Shown here one piece after another: positions 1 to 7,166 of a stretch of 64,000 nt of DNA. The position numbers were made by a program, and so were the translations under genes. The stretch covers positions 1-64,000 of the forward strand of contig NZ_SMLZ01000112.1 in the NCBI RefSeq assembly GCF_009711415.1, in the 5' to 3' direction. Each line of letters starts with the position of its first letter. Position 1 is the first letter of the stretch. The DNA is from Roseibium denhamense (lineage in GTDB: Bacteria > Pseudomonadota > Alphaproteobacteria > Rhizobiales > Stappiaceae). Under the pieces are notes generated by a model, which was not told where the DNA came from, searched no databases, and saw only the letters and a program-made list of their open reading frames with translations.

Positions 1-511
1 GGCAAACGTAGCTTACATGACCGTCAAGGGTGCGACCCAGGGCGAAATCACCGCAGACGCAACAACAGCTGATTCCATCGGTAACATCTGGCAGGAAGGC
101 CACGAAGGCGAAAGCTTGATCTTCAAGTTCGAAAGCAACGCAATCGTCCCGCGCGACCCGAACTCCGGCACCGCCATCGGAACCCGCCGCCACCAGCCGA
201 CCACGATCATCAAGCCGCTGGACAAAGCTTCCCCGCTGTTGTGGCAGGCTTTGGCGACAGGTGAATCCTTGGAGATCGAAGTCAAGTTCTGGCGTACGTC
301 CACGGCTGGTGTTCAAGAGCACTACTACACAATCAAGTACACCGACGCCGTTCTGGTGGAAGGCAAGACGATCCTGCCGGACGTTCTGGATGATGCGAAC
401 GCCTCCCGCGGCGACCAGGAGCAGTGGTCCTTCACCTACCGTAAGGCCGACTGGACGCATGAAGTTGCTGGCACGTCCGCATCCGACGACTGGCGCGCTC
501 CGGTCACCTGA
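1..511 (+). CDS. hcp: Hcp-family type VI secretion tube protein (5' end outside window)
   Basis: Hcp forms the hexameric rings of the type VI secretion inner tube and can also act as a secreted effector carrier. The visible product carries family landmarks in order: NIWQEGHEGESL, a TTIIKPLDKASPLLWQAL segment, FWRTSTAGVQEHYYT, and the C-terminal FTYRKADWTHEVAGTSAS followed by DDWRAPV. An ATG at 17 exists, but codons 2-16 (ANVAY) continue the reading frame upstream. Hcp proteins usually have about 6-8 residues before the MTVKGATQG stretch, so the real start is probably just outside the window. The usual length (about 165-172 residues) fits an almost complete gene. No other T6SS gene is visible, so this may be an orphan copy or the end of a cluster to the left. 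Confidence 0.9.
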   Translation, partial: ANVAYMTVKGATQGEITADATTADSIGNIWQEGHEGESLIFKFESNAIVPRDPNSGTAIGTRRHQPTTIIKPLDKASPLLWQALATGESLEIEVKFWRTSTAGVQEHYYTIKYTDAVLVEGKTILPDVLDDANASRGDQEQWSFTYRKADWTHEVAGTSASDDWRAPVT

Positions 512-649
512 TCCCATAAGGTGACACGCAAAAGGTGACGCAGAACAGTCACCGGTAAATCAAGGTCACCGGGCCCGCCCCAACGGCCAGCCCCCATAAA
601 TGGCCGCGCCATGGTGACCGCGCTGGCCGCCCGCCCTTGCCAGCGCACT

Positions 650-680
650 CCCGTCCGGACACATCCGGGCGGGCTTTTTT
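650..680 (+). terminator. Rho-independent terminator after hcp
   Basis: Arms CCCGTCCGGA and TCCGGGCGGG pair almost perfectly around CACA (one G-T pair) and are followed by CTTTTTT. It lies 139 bases after the hcp stop and is the likely end of the hcp transcript. Confidence 0.8.
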
Positions 681-917
681 ATGGGGAACAAGTCCATGGA
701 TGACAGTGCGGGGGAGGAGCCTTGCCGACCCCTCAAAAAGCGTCATCTAGGACGGAGCGAAGCGAAGGTCCGGGATCCGTGGGTTAATGCGTGTCCGCTG
801 TTTTCTTATTGACCACGATAGCCGTTTGGCTCCCCGGTGCCGGCCCGCGCTGCGCTTGGCCGCAAGGACGATGGTGCGGCCAAAGGGTCTGTTACAAGGT
901 CAAAGGCGGAACGAAAC

Positions 918-964
918 AAAAAAGGGCGCGCGGTCTCCGGCTTGACCGGCCGGCCAGCGCGCCC
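918..964 (-). terminator. Rho-independent terminator for the 78-residue membrane protein gene
   Basis: On the minus strand, GGGCGCGC and GCGCGCCC form the outer stem. GGCCGG/CCGG sequences inside can extend it, and TTTTTTG follows. It lies 34 bases past the stop of the small gene at 999-1235. Confidence 0.75.
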
Positions 965-998
965 CTCGAGTACCTTGTAATATCTGGCCCCGCCGTCT

Positions 999-1235
999 TT
1001 ACGCAGCCGATTGGGCTTCTGCCGGCACATCAATGTCCTGTGACCCGGACGAATCAGTTTGCTTGTGTGCCATCGCCAGGAAGGGAGCGGCGATCAACGC
1101 CAATCCATAAGCGGCCAGCGCGAAGAGGGCCAAAACCGCGATCACGGTGAAGCCAAGGCCCGCCATCATGCAGCCGACAAGAACGACAATCGCACCGGCA
1201 AAGGTGGCAGTGGTTTTTTCAATGATGGATTTCAT
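999..1235 (-). CDS. Small hydrophobic membrane protein, unknown function
   Basis: This 78-residue protein is not a family I recognise. Residues about 10-55 are almost entirely hydrophobic and glycine/alanine rich, enough for two closely spaced membrane segments. The C-terminal 20 residues are polar and acidic. A clear ribosome site (GGAG, 9 bases before ATG) and its own terminator support a real gene. It follows the histidine kinase gene on the same strand, 79 bases downstream. A TTTACA-N4-TGTAAA palindrome overlapping the kinase stop codon nearly matches a site upstream of the PepSY gene, so control by the same response regulator is inferred. A role in envelope stress or membrane integrity is possible, but nothing in the sequence proves it. 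Confidence 0.65.
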   Translation of the reverse strand: MKSIIEKTTATFAGAIVVLVGCMMAGLGFTVIAVLALFALAAYGLALIAAPFLAMAHKQTDSSGSQDIDVPAEAQSAA

Positions 1236-1313
1236 GTTCCGTATCTCCAGTTTGTCCCGTTGTTTCGATAAACTGGATATGGAGACCCGGTTTTACGTTC
1301 CGCTCCGCCGGGC

Positions 1314-1329
1314 TTTACATTTTTGTAAA
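1314..1329. promoter_or_regulatory. Palindrome TTTACA-TTTT-TGTAAA, candidate response-regulator site
   Basis: A 6-base perfect dyad around four T overlaps the stop codon of the histidine kinase gene, about 80 bases before the start of the 78-residue protein gene. It matches 3812-3827 at 14 of 16 positions. Read on the minus strand it contains GTAAA, and a second GTAAA follows about 17 bases later. OmpR-family regulators often bind paired half-sites. The assignment is inference. Confidence 0.45.
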
Positions 1330-2622
1330 TTTGAGCGCGATGCGTAGACCGGACGGCTTGACTGAACAAAGTTCGAGTTTCGCGGTGTGCCGGTCGGCGA
1401 CGGCCCGCACCAGCGCAAGGCCAAGGCCTGTGCCCTCGCTTTCCCTGGCAGCGTCCAGACGCACCATGGGTTTGATGATCTCGTCAAAGAGATCGGGGTC
1501 AACGCCAGGTCCATTGTCCGATACGCCGATTTCCGAACCACGTGCGAACAAGGTGATGTCCGGACCGCCATGGACCAAGGCGTTCTGAATGAGGTTCGCA
1601 AGCGCCTGGATCAGCATGCTCCTGTCTGCCAGAACGCTTTCACCGGATTTTGCCGAAAGGACAAGCGACTTGCCCGCGTCCTCAACGACAGGGCCATAAA
1701 TCTCCGCGACTTCCTCCACGAGGGCGCTCAGATCGACTTGTTCAAAGCCTTCCGTTCCGTGGGCCGCCTCGATCCGGGCAACCCGCATGATGGTGTCGAA
1801 GATGCCGGAAAGCCGTTCGGCTTCTTCCAGCGCTGCGCCGCGCGCCTCGCCGTCCGGCAGGCTTTCAAGCTGGGCGCGAAGGCGGGCAAGGGGCGTGCGC
1901 AGGTCATGCGCGATACTTGCACTCAGATTGCGGGTCTGGGCGACAAGGCGTTCCAGTTCTTGGGCGGCCCGGTCGATTTGCCCGGCAAGGTCATCAAGAT
2001 CATCACTGGAGCTGGCAACGCCGATGCGCGCTTCAAGGTCTCCCGTCGCCAACCGATCCAGAACCCCTTTGATCCGGGAAAGGCGCCGCTGAACAAGAAA
2101 ACCTGCCCCGAGCCCAATGACGAGCACCAGGACGAGCACCACCCCGGCTGTGCTCCATAGTGCATTGCCCAGAAGTTCCAGAGCGTCTTCGCTGGCATCA
2201 AGCGGCACGGCGATCAGTACCGGTTCCCCTTCCTTGTCCCGTGAAATCAGGACCCGCCAATCTTCCGCGCGCCGGAAGTCCCGTTTGAGACTGACCGTGC
2301 CGCCCCCCGTGCGCACAACCTCCCCGAATTCCCTTGGCAAATCGCCAATCTCGGAAAGCGGGCGGATGATGACCGAGAACGTGTCTGTTTCGGTATCGTC
2401 CGCCTCGACGGTCGCCGCCAAACCTTCAAGAGCCGTGTCGACGCGGTTGAGAACCGCTTCCCGGCCAAAAGTCAGTGCCAACACGATAGCAACCGCCATG
2501 CCCACAGAAAAAATGGCTGTGAGCAGCAATGACAGGCGCAAGGTTGAAGAGCGAAGCAGCCAACGGACCCGGCGTATCAGCCCTTCCGGGAGTTTGGCGA
2601 GCGCCTTAATTACCGAAGACAT
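1315..2622 (-). CDS. Sensor histidine kinase (EnvZ/PhoQ-like class)
   Basis: This 435-residue inner-membrane sensor phosphorylates the response regulator encoded just upstream. TM1 is about residues 29-52, the periplasmic loop about 53-153, and TM2 about 155-177, followed by HAMP (about 178-230). The H box is SIAHDLRTPLARL, with His239 as phospho-acceptor. The N box (NLIQNALVHGG) is near 343, the G1 box (DNGPGVD) near 369, and the G2 box (GTGLGLAL) near 397, so all catalytic motifs look intact. The start overlaps the regulator gene by 17 bases, which indicates translational coupling. Together with the PepSY gene this matches the common alphaproteobacterial PepSY-regulator-kinase arrangement. 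The signal sensed cannot be read from the sequence. Confidence 0.93.
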   Translation of the reverse strand: MSSVIKALAKLPEGLIRRVRWLLRSSTLRLSLLLTAIFSVGMAVAIVLALTFGREAVLNRVDTALEGLAATVEADDTETDTFSVIIRPLSEIGDLPREFGEVVRTGGGTVSLKRDFRRAEDWRVLISRDKEGEPVLIAVPLDASEDALELLGNALWSTAGVVLVLVLVIGLGAGFLVQRRLSRIKGVLDRLATGDLEARIGVASSSDDLDDLAGQIDRAAQELERLVAQTRNLSASIAHDLRTPLARLRAQLESLPDGEARGAALEEAERLSGIFDTIMRVARIEAAHGTEGFEQVDLSALVEEVAEIYGPVVEDAGKSLVLSAKSGESVLADRSMLIQALANLIQNALVHGGPDITLFARGSEIGVSDNGPGVDPDLFDEIIKPMVRLDAARESEGTGLGLALVRAVADRHTAKLELCSVKPSGLRIALKFTKM

Positions 2623-3289
2623 AGCCTTCGCCCCGTCTGGTGCGGATCAGCTCGTCGCCAAAGGGTTTGTCGACCTTGGACCGCAGCCGGCTGATATGGG
2701 TTTCTACAACGGAAGTTGTCGGATCAAAGCTCATGTCCCAAACCTGTTCCAGAAGCATGGTGCGGGTCACGAGGCGGCCCGGGCGCCGCATGAAATATTC
2801 CAAAAGCTTGAATTCCTTGGCCATCAGGTCGATCACCTGTCCCTGGCGTTCGCAGCGGCGGGCCAAAAGGTCCAAACTGAGATCCCCATAGCGCAGGGTG
2901 GTCGGCTCGGCCGTGCTGGCCGGCCCACCGTCACGTCGGCGGCCCAGGGCATTCACGCGGGCCGAGAGTTCGGCAAAGGCAAAGGGTTTGGTGAGATAAT
3001 CGTCACCCCCAGCGGAAAAACCTTCGACCCGTGCATCCACTTCGCCAAGAGCGGTCAGGAACAGCGCCGGAGTGGTATCTTCAGAGGCGCGCAAGGATTT
3101 CAGCACCGAGAGACCGTCGAGGCCGGACACCATCCTGTCGAGGATCAACACGTCATAGTCCTGGCCCATGGCAGCAAGCAGCGCCTCCTTGCCATCTGTA
3201 AAATGATCGACCACGTGCCCTTCTTCGCGCAGGCCGCCCGCCACCCAAGGTCCGAGTTGCCGGTCGTCTTCCAAAAGCAGTATCCGCAT
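2606..3289 (-). CDS. OmpR/PhoB-family response regulator
   Basis: This 227-residue transcription regulator has a receiver domain (about 1-115) with acidic pair ED8-D9, phospho-acceptor Asp51, Thr79 and Lys101. A winged-helix DNA-binding domain follows (about 135-225), with LTAKE-type helix LMAKEFKLLEYFM and the terminal hairpin RTRRGEGYVFG. All phosphorylation residues are present, so it should be switchable. It sits 88 bases downstream of the PepSY gene and overlaps the kinase gene by 17 bases. Likely targets are its own operon and the small gene at 999-1235, both preceded by TTTACA-N4-TGTAA palindromes. This is inferred from sequence only. Confidence 0.93.
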   Translation of the reverse strand: MRILLLEDDRQLGPWVAGGLREEGHVVDHFTDGKEALLAAMGQDYDVLILDRMVSGLDGLSVLKSLRASEDTTPALFLTALGEVDARVEGFSAGGDDYLTKPFAFAELSARVNALGRRRDGGPASTAEPTTLRYGDLSLDLLARRCERQGQVIDLMAKEFKLLEYFMRRPGRLVTRTMLLEQVWDMSFDPTTSVVETHISRLRSKVDKPFGDELIRTRRGEGYVFGN

Positions 3290-3377
3290 TCCAAATCCTT
3301 ACCAAGGCGCATGGCGCCAAAACAGGAAAAAGGCCGCCGAACCAGGCAGCCCTTTCCCTAACATGTTCCGTTACCAA

Positions 3378-3722
3378 TTACCCTGCGCGTTTGTTTCCGG
3401 CATTGGCGTCGTCATCATCATCATCGCCGTGGTCATCGTCCGTTTCGATCTCCAGGACCGTGCCGGAGACAGCGTCGATTTCGACTTCCATCTCAATGCC
3501 GTCGGCCGTAACGATTTCGATCTCAAAGATCTCTTTGCCGTCTTCGCGCTCAAATTCGGTTTCCTGAACGGTTCCCGGAACCTCTTTCAAGGCGATTTCG
3601 ATGGCCTGCGCTTCGCTCAGAGCCGTCTGGGGTGCTGCCGTTTGTGCAGCGACCGCCCCAACCGCGCCTGCTGCCAGAACCATACCTGCGACAACCGTGC
3701 CTGCGATCATTTTAACGTTCAT
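3378..3722 (-). CDS. Exported PepSY-domain protein with Asp/His-rich tail
   Basis: This 114-residue protein has a Sec signal peptide (about 1-25, cleavage after AVA). One PepSY domain (about 35-95) follows, with the typical ALSEAQAIEIALKEVPG start and DAVSGTVLEIE end. The C-terminal tail alternates Asp and His (DDDHGDDDDDDANAG) and could bind divalent metal or polycations; this is inference. PepSY proteins are periplasmic and are often encoded next to two-component systems in alphaproteobacteria, where they may modulate the sensor. The gene leads the operon with the regulator and kinase. A palindromic site lies 90-105 bases upstream of the start. Confidence 0.85.
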   Translation of the reverse strand: MNVKMIAGTVVAGMVLAAGAVGAVAAQTAAPQTALSEAQAIEIALKEVPGTVQETEFEREDGKEIFEIEIVTADGIEMEVEIDAVSGTVLEIETDDDHGDDDDDDANAGNKRAG

Positions 3723-3811
3723 TACCTGTCTCCATCTTTGTGTGCGAAAGGCTCCCTGCCTTCCGATGAAACAAAGATGGGACAGTCAGTTTGCAGGCCT
3801 CTTGAGCGAAG

Positions 3812-3827
3812 TTTACATTTGTGTAAG
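3812..3827. promoter_or_regulatory. Candidate response-regulator site upstream of the PepSY gene
   Basis: The sequence TTTACATTTGTGTAAG is a near-palindrome and differs from the site at 1314-1329 at two positions. It lies between the PepSY gene start (3722) and the DUF808 gene end (3865), where the operon promoter must be. Autoregulation by the linked OmpR-type regulator is the natural reading but is untested. Confidence 0.45.
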
Positions 3828-3864
3828 GCGCATATTCCTTACTTTTTTCAGACTCTTACATCGC

Positions 3865-4842
3865 TCAGTGGCCGCCGGCTTCTTTCCTTTTCCCCTTCAC
3901 CATATGCAAAACAGGTTCAATGACCTTCGCCACGATGGGAATCAGGATCAGCCCGACAATCAGACCGAAAATACCGTCCATGGTCGCCGTCGCGAACCAG
4001 GCGAGAAAACCTTCGGCAACGCCAATCGTGTGGGCGAAACCGTGCGCGATGGTATGAATGGAATCATAGAGCCCTTTGACGCCGAGCTCCTTCAGGCCAT
4101 GAATGACTATAGAGCCACCAACCCAGAGCATGGCTGCTGTCCCGACCGTCATGAGAACCTTCATGACACCAGGCATGGCTTTGACAATGCCGATGCCAAT
4201 GGCGCGGGTCGCGCCAAACCGGCCCTCGCGGGACAAGTGCAGGCCAACATCGTCCGCTTTCACAATAAGGGCGACCGAGCCATAGACCATGACCGTGATG
4301 CCAATCGCGACGACCGCCAAGGTGGACGCTTCCATCCAGATGTTGCTGTCCGGGATTTCAGAAAGTGCAATGGTCATAATTTCTGCGGAGAGGATGAAGT
4401 CGGTCTTGATTGCCCCGGAGACCTTTTGCTCTTCCAGATGGGTTGGGTCCTGAACAAGGTTTTTCGGCTGGTCGGCATCGTGATGGCCGGGTGCGAAGAG
4501 ATGATAGATTTTCTCCGCACCCTCGAAGCACAAATAGGCCCCGCCCAGCATCAAGAGTGGCGTGATGATGCCGGGCAGAAAGGTGTTGAGCAAAAGGCCC
4601 ACAGGCAGCAGAAAAATGAGCTTGTTCTTCAGCGATCAATTGGCAATGCGCCAGACAATGGGCAATTCGCGGGCCGGGGAGAATCCGGCAACATATTTCG
4701 GCGTCACAGCGGCATCGTCGATCACGGCCCCGGCCGCTTTGGACCCTGCTTTGGCCGCTTGGCCAATCACATCATCCACGGAGGCTGCCGCCACCTTGGC
4801 AATTGCTGCCACATCGTCAAGTAGGGCGAGTAATCCGCTCAT
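3865..4842 (-). pseudogene. DUF808 (YedI-like) membrane protein gene interrupted by an in-frame TGA
   Basis: The frame starts at ATG 4842 (ribosome site AGGAG) with MSGLLALLDDVAAIAKVAAAS and runs as a DUF808 protein to 3865, 325 codons in all. At 4636-4638 the codon is TGA, in the context ...ELPIVWRIAN-stop-SLKNKLIFLLPVG. Family members such as E. coli YedI have a lysine and a glycine here, so AAT TGA probably replaced AAG GGA. There is no frameshift: both halves are in the same frame and the downstream part remains open for over 250 codons. That part has several hydrophobic segments and ends KGKRKEAGGH. A restart at GTG 4602 has no visible ribosome site. Options are a recent nonsense mutation, a base-calling error, or readthrough. 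The function of DUF808 is unknown. Confidence 0.85.
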
Positions 4843-5152
4843 AGGGGCTCCTGGACCTTTATCGCTTCTGTTGCGACGGACCTTACAGCTTTTTTGCGAC
4901 AGACCAAGGGACAGGGTCCTTTCGATCGGTGAGGAGCACCCAAGCCAGACAAAAAAGATCTTTTTGCAAAGGAAACCGCTAAGGTCCTGGCCCGGCCGAA
5001 GGCGCTGAGAAAAACCGGCCCCTTCAAGGTGAACGGGATCTTTCCATGATTGGGAAAATTGCATTCAGGCCCTTAGCGCCGGTTTAGCGCCTTCCCATTA
5101 GGGTGCGCTGAGGCCCTTGCCGCATGGCATGTTTTGAGTGGGAAGTCTGTTG

Positions 5153-5350
5153 ATGCATATGTCTCATCCTGATCCAGCGCGTGATGCAACCAACTCCGCA
5201 TCAGAGGAGGCGCTTGTTTTCCGGTCAGAACCGAAATCCCGGTTTTACCCGGTGAAGGGAAAGAACGTCAGCATTGAGAAGATCGTCGAAGGCATGCTGC
5301 TGTCCGAAATCGAGATTGTGCCGATCCCGGAATACGGCGTTCATTTGTGA
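5153..5350 (+). CDS. Small hypothetical protein, 65 residues
   Basis: The frame starts MHMSHPDPARDATNSASEE and ends EIEIVPIPEYGVHL. A GGAAG ribosome site lies 7 bases before ATG 5153; a GTG at 5138 and a second ATG at 5159 are alternatives. The protein is polar at the N-terminus with a basic stretch (SRFYPVKGKNVSIEKI) and an acidic/hydrophobic end. No membrane segment or known family is apparent. It converges with sdhB, and a bidirectional terminator at 5399-5434 closes both. It is the only good plus-strand frame in this gap, but I cannot prove it is expressed. Confidence 0.5.
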   Translation: MHMSHPDPARDATNSASEEALVFRSEPKSRFYPVKGKNVSIEKIVEGMLLSEIEIVPIPEYGVHL

Positions 5351-5398
5351 GTTAACCGGCCGTCTTTACACCGAGCACCGAGCGTGTCGTCAGATAAA

Positions 5399-5434
5399 CA
5401 AAAACCGCACCAAATCCCTTTGGCGCGGTCTTTC
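5399..5434. terminator. Bidirectional terminator between the 65-residue gene and sdhB
   Basis: The arms ACCGCACCAAA and TTTGGCGCGGT pair around TCCC. On the minus strand the hairpin is followed by TTTTTGTTT, ending the sdh transcript. On the plus strand it is followed by CTTTCGTTT, a weaker tail. Confidence 0.8.
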
Positions 5435-5470
5435 GTTTCCGGCGACCCGAACGGCGGGCGGACGTCGTGA

Positions 5471-6253
5471 TTACACGCGGCGTTCCACCATCATCTTCTT
5501 GATCTCGGCAATGGCCTTGGCCGGGTTGAGGCCTTTCGGACATGCCTGGGAACAGTTCATGATTGTGTGGCAGCGGTACAAACGGAACGGATCTTCCAGA
5601 TCGTCCAGACGTTCCCCGGTCGCCTCGTCGCGGCTGTCGATCAGCCAGCGGTATGCCTGCAGCAGAATAGCCGGGCCGAGATAGCGGTCGCCATTCCACC
5701 AGTAGCTCGGGCAGGACGTGGAGCAGCAGGCACACAGGATGCACTCATAAAGACCGTCCAGCTTGACGCGGTCCTCATGCGACTGGCGCCATTCCTTTTC
5801 CGGGGCCGGTGTTACCGTTTTCAACCATGGCTCAATGGACCGGTGCTGCGCGTAGAACCGTGTCAGGTCCGGCACGAGATCCTTGACGACGGGCATGTGC
5901 GGCAGCGGGTAAATCTTCACCACATCACCGGCAACCTCACCCGTGCCCTTTGTACAGGCCAGTGTATTGGTTCCATCGATGTTCATGGCGCAGGACCCGC
6001 AAATCCCCTCGCGGCAGGACCGGCGGAATGTCAGGGTCGGATCGATCTTGTTCTTGATGTAAATAAGGCCGTCGAGCACCATCGGGCCGCAATCGTCCTT
6101 GTCGACAAAATAGGTGTCGACGCGCGGGTTCCGGCCTTCATCCGGATTCCACCGGTAGATGCGGTATTCCGTGAGGTTGGTGGCACCCTCAGGCTTTGGC
6201 CACACCTTGCCCTCGGTCACCGTCGAGTTCCGGGGAAGCGTCAGCTGAACCAT
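5471..6253 (-). CDS. sdhB: Succinate dehydrogenase iron-sulfur subunit
   Basis: SdhB carries electrons from the FAD of SdhA to ubiquinone in the TCA cycle/complex II. The 260 residues include the plant-type 2Fe-2S motif [15 protein letters not shown]. The cysteine clusters [16 protein letters not shown] and [17 protein letters not shown] serve the 4Fe-4S and 3Fe-4S centres. Length is normal for alphaproteobacteria. The gene is last in the operon; 55 bases and a methyltransferase gene separate it from sdhA, where most genomes have sdhB directly after sdhA. A strong terminator follows. Confidence 0.97.
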   Translation of the reverse strand: MVQLTLPRNSTVTEGKVWPKPEGATNLTEYRIYRWNPDEGRNPRVDTYFVDKDDCGPMVLDGLIYIKNKIDPTLTFRRSCREGICGSCAMNIDGTNTLACTKGTGEVAGDVVKIYPLPHMPVVKDLVPDLTRFYAQHRSIEPWLKTVTPAPEKEWRQSHEDRVKLDGLYECILCACCSTSCPSYWWNGDRYLGPAILLQAYRWLIDSRDEATGERLDDLEDPFRLYRCHTIMNCSQACPKGLNPAKAIAEIKKMMVERRV

Positions 6254-6308
6254 CTCATTTTGCTCCGCGTTGGGCCCTTAATTCGCGTCCGGGCCTGGCT
6301 GTCCGACC

Positions 6309-7154
6309 TCATGCAGTGAGTTCGAACACCATATTGTCATTCGTTTTCGCCGTAATCCTGTAGGCGCGATTGGTCAGCTCACTGACGCAGTCCTCGGTCC
6401 AGTAGGGACGGCAATTGGTTTCCAGAAGGATCACGCGCGGCCAAAGGCTCCGGTCGGCGTGCCTCAAGAAGGGCAAGAGAACTCGGTCCTCAAAGCCCTC
6501 TACATCCACTTTCAAAACATCGATCTTGTTAAGGCCGATATCATCCACAATCGAGGTCAACGGCCGTACCTTGACGAAGGTCTGGGTCCAGTTGCCGGCC
6601 CATTCGCCCGTTGTCAGGTCCTTGACGAAGGTGGCAAAGCCGAAATTCGACGGCTCCAGCCAAAGCGGCAAAGTATCCTCGCGCGGGCCTACCGCCGTTT
6701 CAACAATCTGGAGGTTATGAAGATCGTTGGCGCGGACGTTAAACCGCAACTTGGCCGCTGTGTGTGGGTTGGCCTCGATCGACAAAACGTCGGCGCCCAT
6801 CTGTGCTGCAAAGATGGAGTAGGAACCGATATTGGCTCCCACATCCACAAATGTCTGGCCGCCTTTCAGGAAGGGCGCCACCATCTTGTGCTCATCGCGT
6901 TCGGGCAAGCGGCCTTTGGCGAGGAGTTTCCGGTCGTCATAGTTTTCGCCCGGATAAATCCGGAACTTCAGACCTTCCGCCTCCAGATCATAAGGCCCGC
7001 GGAACACACGCGCTACAAGCGCACGGATCCGTTTGCGCAGCCCCTTGGACAAGTCATGCCGGTCGGCCAGCCGCCAGGCAGCCCGGACAAGCCGTTCGGC
7101 CTTGTAAGTGCCGAACGGGCTTTCCGTATCAAGAGATGCGGCCACCTGCGCCAA
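6309..7154 (-). CDS. FkbM-family SAM-dependent methyltransferase inside the sdh operon
   Basis: This 281-residue protein has the FkbM methyltransferase core. The SAM-binding loop FVDVGANIGSYSIFAA is at about 103-118, the acidic strand end SIEANPHTA at about 125-133, and LKVDVEGFEDRVL at about 216-228. The N-terminal 70 residues are basic and helical. There is no signal peptide or membrane segment, so it should be cytoplasmic. FkbM enzymes commonly O-methylate sugars or small molecules; the substrate here is not readable. It starts 12 bases after sdhA and ends 55 bases before sdhB, so it is almost certainly co-transcribed with complex II genes. A role in respiration is possible but not shown. 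It may simply be a hitch-hiking insertion. Confidence 0.88.
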   Translation of the reverse strand: MAQVAASLDTESPFGTYKAERLVRAAWRLADRHDLSKGLRKRIRALVARVFRGPYDLEAEGLKFRIYPGENYDDRKLLAKGRLPERDEHKMVAPFLKGGQTFVDVGANIGSYSIFAAQMGADVLSIEANPHTAAKLRFNVRANDLHNLQIVETAVGPREDTLPLWLEPSNFGFATFVKDLTTGEWAGNWTQTFVKVRPLTSIVDDIGLNKIDVLKVDVEGFEDRVLLPFLRHADRSLWPRVILLETNCRPYWTEDCVSELTNRAYRITAKTNDNMVFELTA

Positions 7155-7166
7155 CCGGATCGCTCC

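Larger units (their letters stand above)
512..998. other. Gene-free region downstream of hcp
   Basis: No convincing gene lies here. The first part carries repeated GGTGAC/GTCACC boxes (502-570, again at 613-619). A plus-strand terminator lies at 650-680 and a minus-strand terminator at 918-964. Short open frames on both strands lack recognisable families and good ribosome binding sites. Confidence 0.6.

Noticed and set aside
1387..2160. 257-residue plus-strand open frame
   Set aside because: Antisense to the histidine kinase gene, whose motifs are complete.
2117..3361. 414-residue plus-strand open frame
   Set aside because: It lies antisense to the kinase and response regulator genes, has a composition typical of shadow frames in GC-rich DNA, and shows no known family.
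4631..4642. Selenocysteine or other recoding of the TGA in the DUF808 gene
   Set aside because: The family has a glycine at this position, not cysteine. I see no selenocysteine insertion hairpin, so a mutation or base-calling error is simpler.
3601..4824. 407-residue plus-strand open frame over the DUF808 gene
   Set aside because: Antisense to a recognisable DUF808 frame. Its length is a by-product of codon use on the opposite strand.
4951..4967. CAAAAAAGATCTTTTTG-like palindrome as a terminator
   Set aside because: The short A/T stem has no stable GC core. It is more likely chance sequence in the DUF808 upstream region.
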